DNA of 64,000 bases, taken from the NCBI RefSeq assembly GCF_008831285.2, contig NC_045140.1:5373528-5437527 (forward strand), given 5' to 3'. Of this stretch, positions 36,141 through 49,504 are shown piece after piece (position 1 is the first letter of the stretch; every line of letters begins with the position of its first letter). The notes below the pieces were generated by a model, which saw nothing but the letters and a program-made list of their open reading frames with translations, made no database searches and was not told the origin of the DNA. Made by a program: the position numbers and the translations under genes. This DNA comes from Nymphaea colorata. Taxonomy: Eukaryota > Streptophyta > Magnoliopsida > Nymphaeales > Nymphaeaceae.

Positions 36141-38425
36141 GTTTCCCTATTCATCATGGGTTCAAACCTTTGTGGAACATCAATATACAAATTAAAACAC
36201 ATTAAGAGCCCTACATCAAGCACCATAAAGTAATCTTTGAACTTGTGGAGATGAGAGGAATGAGGGCTTGAGCTTTCCCGCAAACGGTATAAATAGCCTC
36301 CCACTCACCTGAAATCAAACAGTGACAAGTTTAAAAAAGTTGAGCAGCATTCAGAAATTACTTACAACTATGGTGCTTTCTTATATTATAACTAATTGAC
36401 AACATGTAATGGGAAAGTTTTTTTTCTCTTTTTTCCCCCTCTTAGGCTCTTACCCCTTATTTTCCTAAAGGTGGGACCCAAAGTCAGACCGCTCTTTTAC
36501 AGCCAGTGGCGTTGAATCAAGACACTTCTGACCGTACAATAATTGATCCAGATCCGGGTATTTATACCTCTTTGTTTTTTTAATTTTTATTTTCTTATTT
36601 TTGAAATTCATTTTTTTTTGTAATTTTATTTGTTTTAGTTTTCAGATTCAAATCTGAACGGATATATGACAGATGATGAGGGTGCAGTAAGGGCTGCAAC
36701 GTGTTTGATGTCACTACCATTATTATTTTGACTGCCATTACAACTCTAGATCTTGGGAACTTTGGAAGTGAGGAGAAGAGGGGGTGAAATTAATGATCCC
36801 CTCACCTAGAGTTTATATAGATTTAAACTTAAAATTGTCAGCTCTAAAGACTTAGTGTTTTTATTATTTACAGATCCCAAATAGGATCTGGTACAAATCC
36901 TCAAGAAGTTGGCGCAACCAGATTGACTGTGAGTTGAAATGTCGACTCATTGTATTGCAAATGAGGAGCCATCGATGCGTAAGTTGAAACACGGTAAGGG
37001 CAACATCTTCAAACGCAAAAGGTCATGTATTTTAAAGGATCAGGAGTTGAATGAAAGATTGGGTCGTTTTAGGTGGTAAATTAAATCCTGCTCACTAAAA
37101 AAAAGAGACTTAAAATAATTTGGTAAGAGATATGATACATTAGTCTTAAAATAATTTGGTTTCAACTTAATAAGTTCTCATGTCTCTTTAACGTGATTCG
37201 TTTGTAAGCTTGCTTATAATTGAAAAGAGTGTTACATTTGTTGGCTAGTTATTAATTAACTAATATTAAAGTTTTGTGTTTTTTAGTAATAAAGTGAGAC
37301 TTGATTTAACAGTCAATAATTGGCTTATGTAACACCGAGTTAAAAAGATTCCTCGCCGGAACTAAAGCTATAAAAACCAGTTCTCGTACCAAATCGCCGG
37401 TTAAAAGGTTGAAAATATCATTTTTGACAAAAAAATAAATGAAAAATATAAACAATAGTGCGGAAAAAAAATACAATAAATATTATTTAGCAAATTCTAA
37501 CAGTTAATACGTGGCACTGGGACAACCACAAAAAAGAAAAATTGCATTTGAGGCTTCTTTTTGACGACTTAGCCTGTCAGGTGTCTGGCTTCTCGGCAGC
37601 TTTTGAGCAAAGCAAAAAAGTAAAACTTTTTCTGTAAATGGTAAAAGTGATTGTCATGAAAGATTATTCGAATGTCTACTTGGAGCATACTCCCCAGATC
37701 TTCAAAAAATAATAATAAATAAAAGGTAGTTGACAGGAGTCCACCAATTTTGGGACTAGTGGGGGCAAACGGATAGGATCCAGTACAACGAGGGGCGAAG
37801 TCACGTCTCGCTTGTGTGGGCAGTTGCCCACACAGTTCCACAAAAGATCAACATTAGCATGTTTGTACAAAGGTGCTTTTCAACATTGGCATCTTTGTAC
37901 AAGGGTGCCTTTCAAGCATTTAAGTGTCCTTGTCACGGTAAGCTTGGGCATCGGACTGGCCTGACCCGTAATGAATGGGGTTTGAGCTGGCCCAACATCC
38001 AAAAACCGGGCGCAGACCTGACCCAAGTCGAAAAACCCGAACCCAAATCCAGTTTGAACTCCAACCCGACCTGCATAGTTAGTTACATAAAATACTAAGA
38101 TTTGGGGAATATTGGCCACTGACAGATCTATCCAGTTAGATTTTAGCCAACTTAAATGTTATTTGATTAGTTATCTTATAATTGGATTCAAAGACAAAAT
38201 CTTGAGCTCAATGTATACTCTGGCACGTGCCGACCAAATAAGGCTTGAAAAAGCTGTGACATATGTCTGAGCACCAGGCCGGGCTGCCGCCGGGTATTTG
38301 GCGGTATTTGGCCGTACTTGAGCCCGGGAAAAAAGGACCCGGGTCAGCTCGATAATTTATTGGGCCGGCCCAAGTGGGCCCGATAAGTTCCATTCGGGCC
38401 CGATAGTTGGTATAATTTTTTTTAG
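36141..38425. other. Repeat-rich intergenic DNA
   Basis: No gene recognised. It holds a diverged two-unit repeat of about 31 bp (TTGTACAAAGGTGC at about 37863, TTGTACAAGGGTGC at about 37894), a GTGTGGGCAGTTGCCCACAC palindrome near 37815, and a CCCGAACCC/GGGCCCGATA-rich block (37940-38060, 38270-38405). Blocks rich in GGCCC and CCCGA recur near 61600-61760 and 62690-62820. Confidence 0.5.
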
Positions 38426-38427
38426 TA

Positions 38428-38479
38428 GGTTGCGAATCAAACTGCCTGTAATTGGTTGCGAATCAAACTGCCTGTAATT
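38428..38479. repeat. 26-bp perfect tandem duplication
   Basis: Two exact adjacent units (38428-38453, 38454-38479), each starting GGTTGCGAATCAAACTGCC. A further exact direct repeat, AAGCTCCATCAAGTAAATCG, occurs at about 38648 and 38723. Confidence 0.9.
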
Positions 38480-38999
38480 GCTCAAAGTTGAAAAATTAAA
38501 GGGGTTGGAACTTGGAAATCTCCACCCACTGGGAAGTCCTGAATTTTGCTCCTCCAAGAAGACGAGCGAGGGCAGACATCCACAGAAAAAAAGAGTTCCA
38601 CTCTTAAGCAATCGGAGGCCTTTCATGTCATTTTTCCATGATAAGACAAGCTCCATCAAGTAAATCGGCTCAGGGTATGACTGGCGACACCTTAATGTCC
38701 AATTCACAGTAACTTTATCAGCAAGCTCCATCAAGTAAATCGAACCCAAGGTCTACCATCGTTGAAAGAAAGAACACTACAAGAAAACTTTCTCTCGTTG
38801 TAAAATACAAAGTGTTCACGTTTGATGCTACACTAGTCGGCTATGCATTTCACATGACAGTCATAACAAAACAATGAGCAAACAACAATTTACTGCAAAT
38901 AAGGAAGGCTAGAGACAATCGACTGTTCTTCGTTAATTTTCTCAAGCGAACATGCTGCTTCAGCCGCAACCTGCAAGACTTTCAATCCCAGAAACTTTA

Positions 39000-41900
39000 T
39001 CATGCTACAGACTGAAGAGCCCTGTCAAAATTCTCCTCCGCAGCAGAGGCTCGTTTGACAAGTGTATGATCAGGGTGTGACAACTTTAGTTGGCTGCCAA
39101 AGAAGAAAGAAAAAAAAAATAAAGAACAAAACATGAAATAGGTCGTCGACGATTGGAAGTATTTCCATGGAATTATCATTAGCCATCACCAAACTATATA
39201 CAAGTGATGACGGTGCTTCCCGTTCAGAAGGCTTTTTCGAAGCTTCCTCCAAGGTTCCCTTAATCAAATTCTTCCACACATATCCATGCTTTCTCGGATG
39301 ATATGACTTTCTTTGAAATTATAGTTTTCAAGAGTTACTTTTGTTCTAACATTTTTCACTGTTGAATATGTTTTGTGTCTTTGTGATTGTCATCGGTTTA
39401 TGTGTTCAACTTGTTATCCAACATGAAGACCTTATATTCTGCTAGCAAATTACTCTACAATGTCGTCTACAATTGGTACCGAAAAAAGAATGATGCTTTC
39501 AGGATAACAATTAGAATGAATTGCAATTTTAGCTCACCTAAGGTATCGTGTTGATGACTTTCCAAGATGCAGACAGCACACAATAAGGTTTGCTAGAGTT
39601 TCTGCATCATTGGCATCCTGAATCCACCATAAAATTCATTCAAGATACAGTTGCAAAAATGCTGATTACATAACTGCTCTCTTGTGCAAGAAACACTGAT
39701 TGGAATAACAACGATGCACAGAAGTATATAAAACGAACCTTGTTCAGAGCTTCAAGTAAAAGTTGCTCAGCCTCAATAAAACGCCCCATGTGCATGCAGC
39801 AGACAGCTTTTCCATTCAAGATTAAGCTTGTCACTTGATACTTCTCTGCAAAATCCTGATAGATCAGATACGCCTCCTGTATCTTTGAACCCCCCTGAAG
39901 TGCACATAAAGAAATGTCAAAAGTCTGCAGATAAAGGGTTTTAGGTGGGAACCATGTTCTAGATCAATAAATAGGCAACACAAGGAAGAACGCCATATCC
40001 AACTAAAACAAGCTAAAGCAGAAGTAGACAACCTACTCTAGTTGGACTTTCAAATTCAAGATCCAATATTATCCATATTTTGGAAGATGGCACAAACTGG
40101 TCCAGCTTCCAGGTCAGACATACGTACTGTTGAAAGCACATTGATAAACCCCAAAATTTAAAATAGAATTAGGAATTTAAAATTGAAATATCTTCCTTGA
40201 AGAAATAGAACAACTAAATCCAAAAGAGTAGTGGAGTGACAAGATCTGTCCACGAAAAACAGTGGTGCACACATTGGTTCCAGAAATGCCAAGGTACTAA
40301 CAAATTGGTGCGCTCACATAATTCCAGAAATGCCAAGGTAATAACAAAAAAACAATCTTAGATGATCAAAACTAAGTCAGCGACTCAACAACGTCCTTGT
40401 TCAATATCACCAACCTTAGGCTTTAGCCAACACAAAATTAACAGAAAAGCCAACAAATGCACTTGTATTTACAAAGAGCCAAAAGATTTTACCACAGCTA
40501 AATTTAGCCATGCACTAGCAAGTTGTGTGAGTGTATGATCCTCATCGATCTGCTGCATAAGCTTTAATTGTTTCTCAGCATGGTCAGACCTATGCAGCTT
40601 AAGGTACAATTGAACGTTCAGAGCAAGCCTGTAAAAGAATAGCCTACTTCAAATTGAGGATCACAAATACCTTAGAAATGGACATTGACAGCGTGCAACA
40701 TCAGAAAAGTATTCTGCAACAATGACTCTAGGCATAGGATATTATCAACACATTCAACCTCCTAATTTTGGAGTTGACAACAAAAATCTGGCTGAGTTGT
40801 TATTTTTTACTGATTGAAACAAATTCACCATCAATATATTCAGCCTTTCAATTTCAAAGTGAGCATAACAACGTGTCCACTTAATTGTGCAGACATAATG
40901 CCAGTACAAACAAACGCAACTATTGAAAATACAAAATGCTGACCCTGTCCAAAGGAACCAAAACATTGTCTGAAAGACTAATTCAGAATTCAAAGCTTCA
41001 TATCCAGAAAAATTAAGAGCAGAACCGTTACTATTTTCTAAAATTCAAGCACTAATCAGAAATACATGCCAATGCAGATTTCCAGAATTCATGTAATATG
41101 CAATTAGGTAGTGAGTCAGTGACACAAGGAACAGAATAAGAGTGTCCCTACTAATTCAGTGATTTTGACTTTTTTCAAATGACACAATGCAGATTTCTGG
41201 GAAATATACTCCTTTGTTATTTTTTTAATGACGCTTTCCCCATTCACTTTACCAATGCAATCAGAAACTCTTGATAGTAGGCAAAAGCTTTGCTCACATG
41301 GGATTTCATAATTTTCTACCTGGTAAAGTTTCATTATTTGTTTTTACTAATTAAGCTAACTTAAAAATAAACAAACTATGATTTGTAGTTACATTTATAT
41401 GCTATCCCCAACTAAAAAGTAAAAACATATTCAGAAGCAAATTCTCATAATAATAACACAAAGATATTGTCACCATGTTCAGAAGCTTACGGATCAATTC
41501 CAAAAATGAAATGACCATGTACTTCTGCAAATCAATTGAACGTACTCCATTGTTCTTTTTATTGTCTCCATATCCGTGTGTCACCTAATAAATTTAAATT
41601 ATACATAATTGGAGACTAACATTCTGGCTTTACATAATCAGTAGTTTCTTGTAAAGCAAACGTTCCACCCCTTATATGTGAAGACTGGAGGGTTGACACT
41701 CAATTCAAAGGAAAGGAGAAGAATAGTAAAAGCTGCACTATCACCACAACACAAACTGAATATTATGATGACCTCTGCTGTTAAAGTTGCAAGCACCCAG
41801 TCATGCCACGCATGGCGCTCATTACCTAGATTTAGGGGTCTAGGCAGTTAAACTACTTACTACCTAAACCATTGGCTGGGTGTGCTTAGGTGCTTGAAGC

Positions 41901-44900
41901 GCTGGTATTGTCCTTTGGGGGAAAAACCTAAAGTTCTCACCAAATTCTCCTCCGCCATCGTCCTGTATTAACTTTTTGGCTTTTTGAAATGACTGTTCAT
42001 CTTCCTCTTCTTTTTCTTTTTCTTTCACTTATTCCTTCTTTTACTCCTTCTTCTTCTTCTTCTTCTTCTTCTCCTCCTCCTCCTCCTGCCATTATCCTGT
42101 TTTTTGGTCTTTTCCTTTTTCTTTCTTCTTCTTCAAGTTTTCTCCTTCATCTTCCTTTTTTATGCTACTTCCTATACTTTTTCCTTTATCTACATATATA
42201 TACATTTTTTTTCCAATTTTCTTCTTCTTCTCTCCATAGTCTCTATGTGACTCTACATGACTGTGCATGTCTATATAGGCGACTGTATGCAAGTTTGTAT
42301 GTGACTGTACTATTTTAACGACCAACATGTGACTGTCTAACCACGTCTGTGTCCATATTTGTGACTGTGTGTGTGTCCGCTGCCTATATGTGACTATTAT
42401 CTTAACTATCTTTATATGACAGCATGTTTGTCTTATTGTTGAATATAATTGTGTTATTTTGTTATAAATTGACTTGTGGACTGTTTTTACTGAAAAATGG
42501 TTCAATTTGTTTGTTGAATGTAACACTTAGCGTAACACTTTATTAGTTCCTATCTCTTCTCTTTTGTACTGTTTACAGTGCCTGGTCTCGCTTATGGACA
42601 CCTAGGCTCTACTCAATGCCTAGCCTCCACTTCAACTTTTAACAACATAGATGATGATGCTGATAACAGACCATGAATACTACCACAAAGTCCCCGGCTA
42701 TGCAATGTAGGTGGAGGTACATGCATTTTTAATATGAAAAGCAAAAACAGTTTAGATAATAAATATAAATTACCCATCACTAGACGTCAGCAAATATGCA
42801 AGTTTATCGTCTCATTTGACAACATCAAGCTTGAGTTGATATCAAATTTTATGTGCATAGGTGCAGCTGACTGCTTTGACAAAGATAATGACTGGACTTG
42901 GTGTTGACGCAGCATCCACACCTGAACTAGCACCTTGTGCAGGCGCAACAGGGGTTTGGCTACCTTCCTAAGATGTGCACGTTACTACATAGGTTGTTGA
43001 CTTAGATGAGAAAGGACCTCTTGAAATTGTTAGGGAGATGCTGAATTATATAATTTCAATTATTTTAGACTAGGCTTCAGTAAGTCATGTCTCTTTAGAA
43101 AGTATAAAAGTAGTACTTTATAATTTTTTCAGCTTACTTAGTATGATTGTTATTGCATGCAAAAACTTGAAGGTTTGTTAAACTTCTATTTCATTTTTTT
43201 GCATGATGTTATCGTCTTTTTGAATTTTCCACATCTTCTTTCTCACAGATTGTCTTTTTCTAATGATCTGTTGTTTGTTCTTGTGTCATATTATATGGTA
43301 CCATGTCATATGGAAAACCGTATCAGTATATCACTATCACTAATCCCTCTCATAAGGTTTCCATCACCAGTTTCACAAATTGTTTCTAGTGTATTCAATA
43401 AAGTGCTTATGACTGTTAACAATTCAACTAAATTGTCACTCAGTTGCTAGTAAGATAAAAATCCATTTACAAAATATATTAGGTTTTTATGACGGTAACA
43501 ATTAAAAAAAAAATAATTGATGCACAAAACAAGTCAAAGACTATGATCAATTGTCTTCACATAATTAAAATAGTTAAACTGCATAAAGCTGACAACACAT
43601 TGGCATAATGATTCTATGACCGTGGAATTTTAGCTAGTTACCTGCTTCACTTAACAATTATGACTGCCTTTTCTCAACAATCAACATGATCAAAACACAT
43701 TTCTTATGGCACAATGTCAAAGATGATAAAAGAAGAGGATGCGGAAAATATCAGAAAGAAAACATATGAAAACAATTTCAAGTTTCTAGACCACATCAAT
43801 AGTTAAAACACTTGTAAGGGAAGGAGGCTATGACACCTGGGATTATGGAGGAACTGAAGAAGGCAACTATGATGAAAAATGAGCAAATAACTATCCAGAA
43901 AGTTAAAATTTTCCCCTCCAAAAAAACATGCATATATTGTGCACTAAGTATTCTGGATAATATGCATAACACCACGGAAGAATCCTACGTTAATTAGGAG
44001 CAAAAATTGAGTTATTGTGTCCCTTTTCTATATGTGGTTTCAGTTGCAATTAATACCATTCAAATGGATAGTCTTAAACATAAAGAATGTTCACCAGAAG
44101 TTCTAATTTCTAAATGCACAATGTGTTATTGAACTGAGAAAGCTAAGCTTTTAAAAACTACACAGGCAGCGGATGCAAACATTAAACCAAAAGGTCAACT
44201 AAAAAAATAACGTCTTATGAAAGCTCTTCTACTGGTTTCCAATGAAGAGGACATTTTTTTAATCAATCTTGTTATATAGTAGAAATAAGCCATCATTGTT
44301 AAAAAAAAATATCGCTAGAATAATTCGGTTTTGAAACATAATATTGGTTAGGTTGGCAAAAATAGTAACTGGTGAATAATGGGTCACTTTACACAAAAAA
44401 AGAAAATATGAAAGAGAAAAATGATGACAGTACAAGTCCATGGTGCCTCCAGAGTGGGTATGCTTCAAGGCTTCATTGTAGTCTTGCTCATGCATATAAA
44501 TAATCCCAGCAACCAATCGCAGAACAGGATTGTTTCCTATGGCAGAATCATCTAGCCACTCACGAAGGCTTGAAATTGCACTTTCCTGCAGGTGGTGAAA
44601 CCATATTGTAAAAATCAAGAAGCTGAAAGCTCAAAAAGGAGCAAAAAATTTCAAACCCAAGAGATGGAATTGAATCAAAGTACTATTGATGTGGTTCACA
44701 TAATTGGAATGTCATAACTATATAGTCTAGGAATTCAATTTTCCACTGATGCCCATTGAGTTGGGAAATCCCATAAGACACTTGCCAGTTGGCCCCAATA
44801 TCCTTTTTCTGGAAATATTGGATTCATGGATCAGGGTGCGCAAAATGCCCATCCTGACTCATGCTTGACTCTCTAACTGACCCCAAACACTCTCAAGCCT

Positions 44901-46580
44901 GCTTTTATTGTCTGTTTCAGTTGAGGTAGGAGAAGACTAGACGATTCCTGCCACTTTAGCATTTTTATAAGAGTGCTGAAAGGCAGAAGAGAAATTACGC
45001 AAATGGTGTCAAACCCATGAAAATGGGTTCCCTTCTGCTACCTGAAAGTTGAAACAAATGAGGCCTTAGACAAATCAAGTCAGTGGGAATACATGATATA
45101 CTTAGACCACATAATTTCCGACTGCATATTTAACTTATGCTGCTAGCTTGAAAAATGGTTCTCAAGTTTCCGAGTGGCCTTCCAATCAGATGATTAGAAC
45201 TAAATCTGTCAAAAGATTGTGCCAAAATCAGGTGAAAACAAAAGCTCATTGAACCAGTTCCTCATTCACCTACATCCACAAATCAAATTTGCCTCAAAGT
45301 AGAACAATGATTTCCTTTGAACATGCCAATAGGGACCTGACAGTGGCATGCCTCTGAGGACAGCAACTAATTGTATTCTACAAGCATTATTGTTTTTGTC
45401 GTTTCATTCAGATAATATTTAATATTTAAAAAAATCCTATCCGTACCATAATAAACATGTTTTCATCTTGGTGGGTTTAATGGATCCTAAATGACTTTCT
45501 CATGCTTATCTCTCCTATCTTCAAATCCCATAGTTCATTTTTTTAGTAAATTAAAAGTCGGCGAACTTATGTCATAACCACAGATTCCTCCTCGATGTCA
45601 AAACATTTACAATCAGAAATTCAGAACATTTCAAGGAAAAATGAATCTTACAAAGCATGAATGCAATATCTAATAACCTCCATCAAGGGGCATGATTGTG
45701 GATTGCATGTACCAACAGAAATGATAGTGGATTACGTGGCATTAACATAAAGGGCCATCAACAGGAAGAATCTTCTTTGTTGCTATCAGAAACTCAGCAT
45801 CCAGAAAAACCCAGATGCATGGCTTTAAGTTAAAGAAAAATCTATATATTACCAAAGGAGTTGTCGCAAATTCTTCGGAAACCTTGAAAAACAGAAAAAC
45901 CTTAAAAAATTGGAACTGAACTGCTAGTCATAAAAGAAGACGAAATGTTAGTTACAAAAACTTCACCAAAACAGCACCCCATCCACTTCAGTCACAGTCT
46001 CCTGATTTGACATGTCATTTCAAGCACATCTTGAAAGAGAAATAATCTGATTTAAACAACTTAAGAAACCAAAAGCAAAACCAGAGAATGGTGTGCACGG
46101 TTTGATTTCCAGCCAACCATAACAGAGGACCAAAAAGGACCGCATGCTACAAGCTTATTAGATTCGGAACGCATCAAAGCCAAAAACTTCCTAAACGTCG
46201 TAGATCCAATGAACAATACCTTGTGCTGCGGACCAGACAGATAAAGCGCCAAGAGTTTCACCGCCTGAAGCGCAGTTGGAGCAGACTCGTCGATCTCGTC
46301 GGTAACCAACTGCAAATTAAGAGCACAATCGGAGACGAAGAAAAACGATTCAAAAAAAAAAAAAGAAGAAGGGCCAGATCCCGGCGGCAAGCAAAGAGGC
46401 CAAGGCCGATCCACGAACCCGAAGTTTGCCTTGAGCAATGTAGGATCTGTAGACGATGCAATCCCTCTCGATGGATTCCTCCTCAGAGAGTCCCCGTAGG
46501 TCGCTATTGTTGATTGCCGCTTGGTATGCCCCAAGATAGAAGTTGTTCCTCAAGGAGAAGAGATTGTCCGGACTCGTCAT
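39000..46580 (-). CDS. COPE1: Coatomer subunit epsilon (epsilon-COP)
   Basis: Seven minus-strand exons: 46419-46580, 46220-46309, 44434-44585, 40493-40628, 39739-39894, 39538-39617 and 39000-39093. Phases fit; 289 aa, the usual length. The start GAGATGACG has G at -3. Epsilon-COP is a TPR-like helical solenoid that stabilises alpha-COP in the COPI coat of Golgi-to-ER and intra-Golgi vesicles. Family marks in order: [20 protein letters not shown] at the N-terminus, [60 protein letters not shown] and [60 protein letters not shown](S)QLKLSHP and the end [11 protein letters not shown]. Intron 3 is 3.8 kb and intron 2 is 1.6 kb; intron 3 carries pyrimidine-rich and repeat DNA (41.8-42.65 kb). All splice sites are GT-AG. 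No sign of decay. Confidence 0.95.
41800..42650. repeat. Repeat block in COPE intron 3 with a (TTC)n tract
   Basis: Left part rich in CCTAGATTTAGG, GTGCTTAGGTGCTTGAAGCGC; right part TGGACACCTAGGCTCTACTC and GCCTAGCC. Both are like the AGGCGCCTAGGC-type dispersed repeats of plants. In between are (CTT)n(CTC)n at about 42045-42088, a T/C-rich 200-bp stretch and a run of diverged TATGTGACTGT units (42240-42410). No coding capacity beyond low-complexity frames. Confidence 0.5.
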
Positions 46581-47011
46581 CTCCGCGGAAACGACGATGG
46601 CGACGAAGGTACTTTAAGAACTCGGCCGGGATTAAGGAGCAGCAGACAGCCGGATTTTACTCCGGCGAGTCGATCGGAAGTGGAACGGAGATCAATTCCA
46701 ACTCACCAGCCGACCAAGCAGCGAAAAAATGAGCGGCACCAAGAAGTGAACGGAAAAAACGCTGGGCGGAGTAAATCTTCGCCCTTGGTTGTTGAGGAAA
46801 TTACCGATACATAAACAAGCGTTGCCTGAATCGTATCGTTCCTAACGACACCGAAACGATATCGAATCGGATTATTTAAAATTGTCGAGTTTTTTCCGGA
46901 TGACCCTTCTCCTTTTAGCTTTTCTCTCAAAAGTATGTTCCTCCTTCTTTCTATTTCATATTTATTTTATGTGAGACGCATTATCCTCTTCATTTTATCC
47001 TTTTCAAGGGA
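46581..47011. promoter_or_regulatory. Upstream region of COPE
   Basis: GC-richer sequence directly upstream of the minus-strand start. Frames open on the plus strand here (46514-46814) are compositional. TATA-like ATTTAAATAATCC lies near 46865-46880 on the minus strand, but its distance is only plausible. Confidence 0.3.
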
Positions 47012-47022
47012 AAAGATCCCTA

Positions 47023-47270
47023 GCTTCAAGGGGCATAGCGTAGCTGGTCGAGTTAGGGGCTTGTATTAAGGCAAGTCTCTAGTTCGATTCCCGTGGGCGC
47101 TATGTTCATGTGTCTTAAGGCGGTAGGGCGCAGCACCCAAGCTAAAGGGTGCACCGTTGCTATTGCCGACACCGACGCAGCCCAGGACTCCGGAGGCAGG
47201 GGAAATGGAGGGGCCTTCGGTCCTTTTTCGAGCGGTGGGTTTAATACCTCTTGCTCACCCGAAAAAGGGG
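47023..47270 (+). mobile_element. tRNA-derived SINE, copy A, with target-site duplication
   Basis: A tRNA-like head GCATAGCGTAGCTGGTCGAGT (A-box region about 47035-47053) is followed 30-40 bp later by AGTTCGATTCCCG (B box, 47081-47093). A unique body then runs to CTTGCTCACCCGAA. An 11-bp direct repeat AAAGATCCCTA flanks it at 47012-47022 and 47271-47281, the mark of retrotransposition. A second copy in inverse orientation lies at 49146-49371. Such elements are copied by LINE enzymes and encode no protein. Confidence 0.8.
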
Positions 47271-47439
47271 AAAGATCCCTACAAGCAAGACAAATGCACT
47301 CAAAGTCTTATTTTTTTGCTAAAAGAAAAGTCGCTAAAAGAACATTTGATTATTGCGAAATTAAAATCTATGGATTTGATGTGAATTTGACATGACATGT
47401 TTTGCCAATGTGGTCAAAAGTCCATACTAAAATTCATGG

Positions 47440-47615
47440 TTCATCAAACTAAGGATCTGAAGTCAGGCCTAAGATCCATACTTAAGAATTTTATTCTACT
47501 TCTTTGCATTGAAAAAAAAGTTGGATTTGAAATCAAAGGAGGGAAGGTCTGATCTTAAATCCACAGTTTTTAAATTATGATGATCTTAAATTTAAGACTA
47601 CCAAACACCTCTTAA
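47440..47615. mobile_element. MITE of the ATCTTAAATCCA family, inverted copy
   Basis: Its reverse complement aligns with 28200-28395, sharing GGTGTTTGGTAGTC-like ends and the GATTTAAGATCAGACC middle. It starts about 160 bp right of the SINE copy. Confidence 0.55.
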
Positions 47616-49145
47616 GATTTTGGAAATATAGTCAACATGAAATATGGCATAGTTGCAGAGCTCTTGTTCACTAGAGGAGGTTAGACAACAAATTTATGAT
47701 AGACAACCATCCAACAGTGCCTTTGTTCAGTTAGCCTCTAAATATTGTCATCATAAAAATTATATACCCCTTATACTAACTCTTAGACATCTTAGGGGAA
47801 TCACATGAGGCATATATTAGATGTTCCTTTATCATTTATCTACTTCATGTTCCATCAAATTGATTATGTAGCTGCCACATAACATTTCATTTCATTGCAT
47901 AGATCATAAGTTTGATGAATGCATAACATTCCACAACTGGTATGAGACAAGTAATAAAAGAGTGCTAATCAACCAAGAATTGGACATACTAAAGTTAATC
48001 AAGTGATACAAAAGCAAAATGTTAAGTACCACACTCTAATAATGCTACCAAGACTATAATTCTCATATTACTGCAGCAAAAAATTGACACATGAGAAAAA
48101 AAAAGGATGTGATACCATCTTACTATGCATCTCTACCTAAAAGAGGAAAAGTATGATGTAATCTCTCTACTTCTATCATCTACTTCAAAAAAATTAGAGG
48201 AGAAACATATCATAATGTAATTGGTGCTCACACTACATATATCTCCACGCATGTTGGAGGAGCATCAATCACAACCCAGAGATAATAGATTCTCATTAGA
48301 AAACTCTGAACATATGGAGAACCTTTTTTGATAGAAAAAAAAAATCCAGATGTTTATTTTCTTCCTTATTATAATCATCAAAAGTACTCTAAATGCCCAA
48401 ACAAAAGACAATAAAAAATAAAAGATATTGCATATTACATCAAAATACTCCCCACCTTTAACTCCTTTTGTAGAATACTCATTTATTCCTGAAGCTGAAG
48501 GGAAGATTTTGTATTTAACATAGAAGTTAGTCAGATGTTCGAATTAAATCGACGTGTTTTTTACTATTAATATTCACACACTTTTCAATATATCAATTTC
48601 CACACATGCACATACTTGTTCTCTTCATTGATACCCAACTTTAATCCATATTTGTAGTGTACTTTGGAGGTCATGTGGCATCATAGATACTATAAGAGTG
48701 TTCCACAAATCTGTCTCGATAATGGAACATATTCCTGAAACACTGTAATTAGTATCCCACGAACATGCCATGGGACACTTTTATGGAATGTTCCTTATGT
48801 CAAAAGACCTATTGATAAACAACAACAACAAACAACAGCCATCTTATTTCATTTATTATTTATTTATATTCGTTAACTTAGATTGACAACAATAAGTTAA
48901 GTAACAGCCAACACAAAGAATTACAAAAAACAAAATAAACAAATCACTCGTTGAAAAGAGGGACAACAGTCTTTGACTACATATGTGACACCAACTACAT
49001 ATGCTCATGTGATAATTTCAATATACTTAGAATACATACGTAGCATACCATAATATAGAGATACACACAATGAAAATAGTTGGTTCGTAATGCATAGACA
49101 CTTATTCACTATTTTGTCTTTGTTGTTGTATGTGCAATATCTAGT
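47616..49145. other. AT-rich intergenic DNA between the SINE copies
   Basis: No gene recognised. Contains poly-A runs and several diverged TGTTCC/GGAACA words near 48.7 kb. Confidence 0.5.
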
Positions 49146-49371
49146 TCGGGTGAACGAGAGGTATTAATCCCACTATTCGAAAAAGGCTCAAAAGTTCCCC
49201 CCATTCCCCTTGCGTTCGGAATTCTGAGCTGCGTCGGTATCAATGATAGTAATGGTGCACCCTTCAACTTGGATGTCGCGCCTTACCACCTTAAGACACA
49301 AAAACACAGTGCCCATGGGAATCGCACTAGAGACTGACTTTATACAGGCCACTGACTCGACCAGCTACGCT
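49146..49371 (-). mobile_element. tRNA-derived SINE, copy B
   Basis: Reverse complement of the 47023-47270 element over nearly its full length: AAGCGTAGCTGGTCGAGTC head, GTGCGATTCCCATGG (degraded B box), GTGTCTTAAGG, GGGTGCACCAT, ACCGACGCAGC and TTAATACCTCTCGTTCACCCGAA. Divergence of roughly one base in four to six suggests age. No clear target duplication. Confidence 0.75.
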
Positions 49372-49504
49372 TATTTTTTATTTTTTCTTTAATTTTCTTA
49401 AATGACATTGTGGTACTTTACAACCCCCCTTTTTTTTCCCGAATGTGCCCTCTAACCTGCATAGTGGTCTTATGCATTGCAATTAATCAATCGTAGATAA
49501 GAGC

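Noticed and set aside
38774..38790. CACTACAAGAAAA terminus of a CACTA transposon downstream of COPE
   Set aside because: The motif is a perfect CACTA-type start, but I found no inverted partner, subterminal repeats or transposase nearby; a single 13-mer is too little.
42092..42526. 144-codon minus-strand frame in COPE intron 3
   Set aside because: Low-complexity translation of the (TTC)n and pyrimidine-rich repeat.
46061..46534. 157-codon minus-strand frame over COPE exons 1-2
   Set aside because: It reads the intron between exons 1 and 2; the real protein uses the splice GG|GTTCGT to GCAG|TTGG.
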